Positions 5,750 through 5,754 of a stretch of DNA of 5,754 nt are shown in pieces (the stretch's first letter is position 1; every line of letters starts with the position of its first letter). Source of the stretch: Planctomycetota bacterium (lineage in GTDB: Bacteria > Planctomycetota > Planctomycetia > Pirellulales > Lacipirellulaceae). Under the pieces are notes generated by a model, which saw only the letters and a list, made by a program, of their open reading frames with translations, was not told the origin of the DNA and ran no database searches. Location of the stretch: contig JAADIN010000105.1 in the NCBI GenBank assembly GCA_013151315.1, forward strand, positions 1-5,754, in the 5' to 3' direction. Position numbers and translations under genes: made by a program.

Positions 5750-5754
5750 AGACT

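Noticed and set aside
1..5754. CRISPR array, insertion sequence with terminal repeats, toxin-antitoxin pair or defence operon
   Set aside because: No regularly spaced repeats, no transposase frame and no recognisable toxin, nuclease or defence protein among the open frames.

Overview
The window looks like a bacterial chromosomal locus interrupted by integrase genes around a tRNA-Asp gene. The likely host is a planctomycete. That is an inference from the glutamate dehydrogenase sequence and from the first integrase, whose tandem N-terminal modules and 'GN' in place of the first catalytic arginine match a style I recall from Planctomycetota. No taxonomic marker proves it.

Layout. Positions 1-1636 on the + strand look like host housekeeping DNA: the 3' part of a glutamate dehydrogenase gene, followed closely by a small single-domain cyclic-nucleotide-binding-like protein. 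After a gene-free stretch of 234 bases comes a 481-residue tyrosine-recombinase-like protein on the - strand (1871-3316), visibly more AT-rich than the GDH gene. A second gene-free stretch (3317-3631) leads to an intact tRNA-Asp(GTC) gene on the + strand (3632-3705).

Directly against the tRNA, on the - strand, is a second and quite different tyrosine integrase (3651-4874) with a complete catalytic set. Its last 17 codons and its stop are read from the antisense strand of the tRNA. Upstream of it in the same direction are a small excisionase-like helix-turn-helix protein (GTG start, strong ribosome binding site) and a LuxR-type HTH protein. A perfect 26-bp inverted repeat lies just upstream of the LuxR-type gene at the window edge.

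Interpretation. The int-xis-regulator block right of the tRNA reads as the left end of an integrative element inserted in the 3' end of tRNA-Asp. Integration preserves the tRNA, and the other end and any cargo lie beyond the right edge. The left integrase is a separate gene of another subfamily. No cargo lies between the two integrases, and no second copy of the tRNA 3' end was found in the window. I see no clear defence system or other novel multi-gene system. The most unusual points are the integrase reading into the tRNA, the left integrase lacking two catalytic positions, and the unresolved start and leader of the LuxR-type gene.
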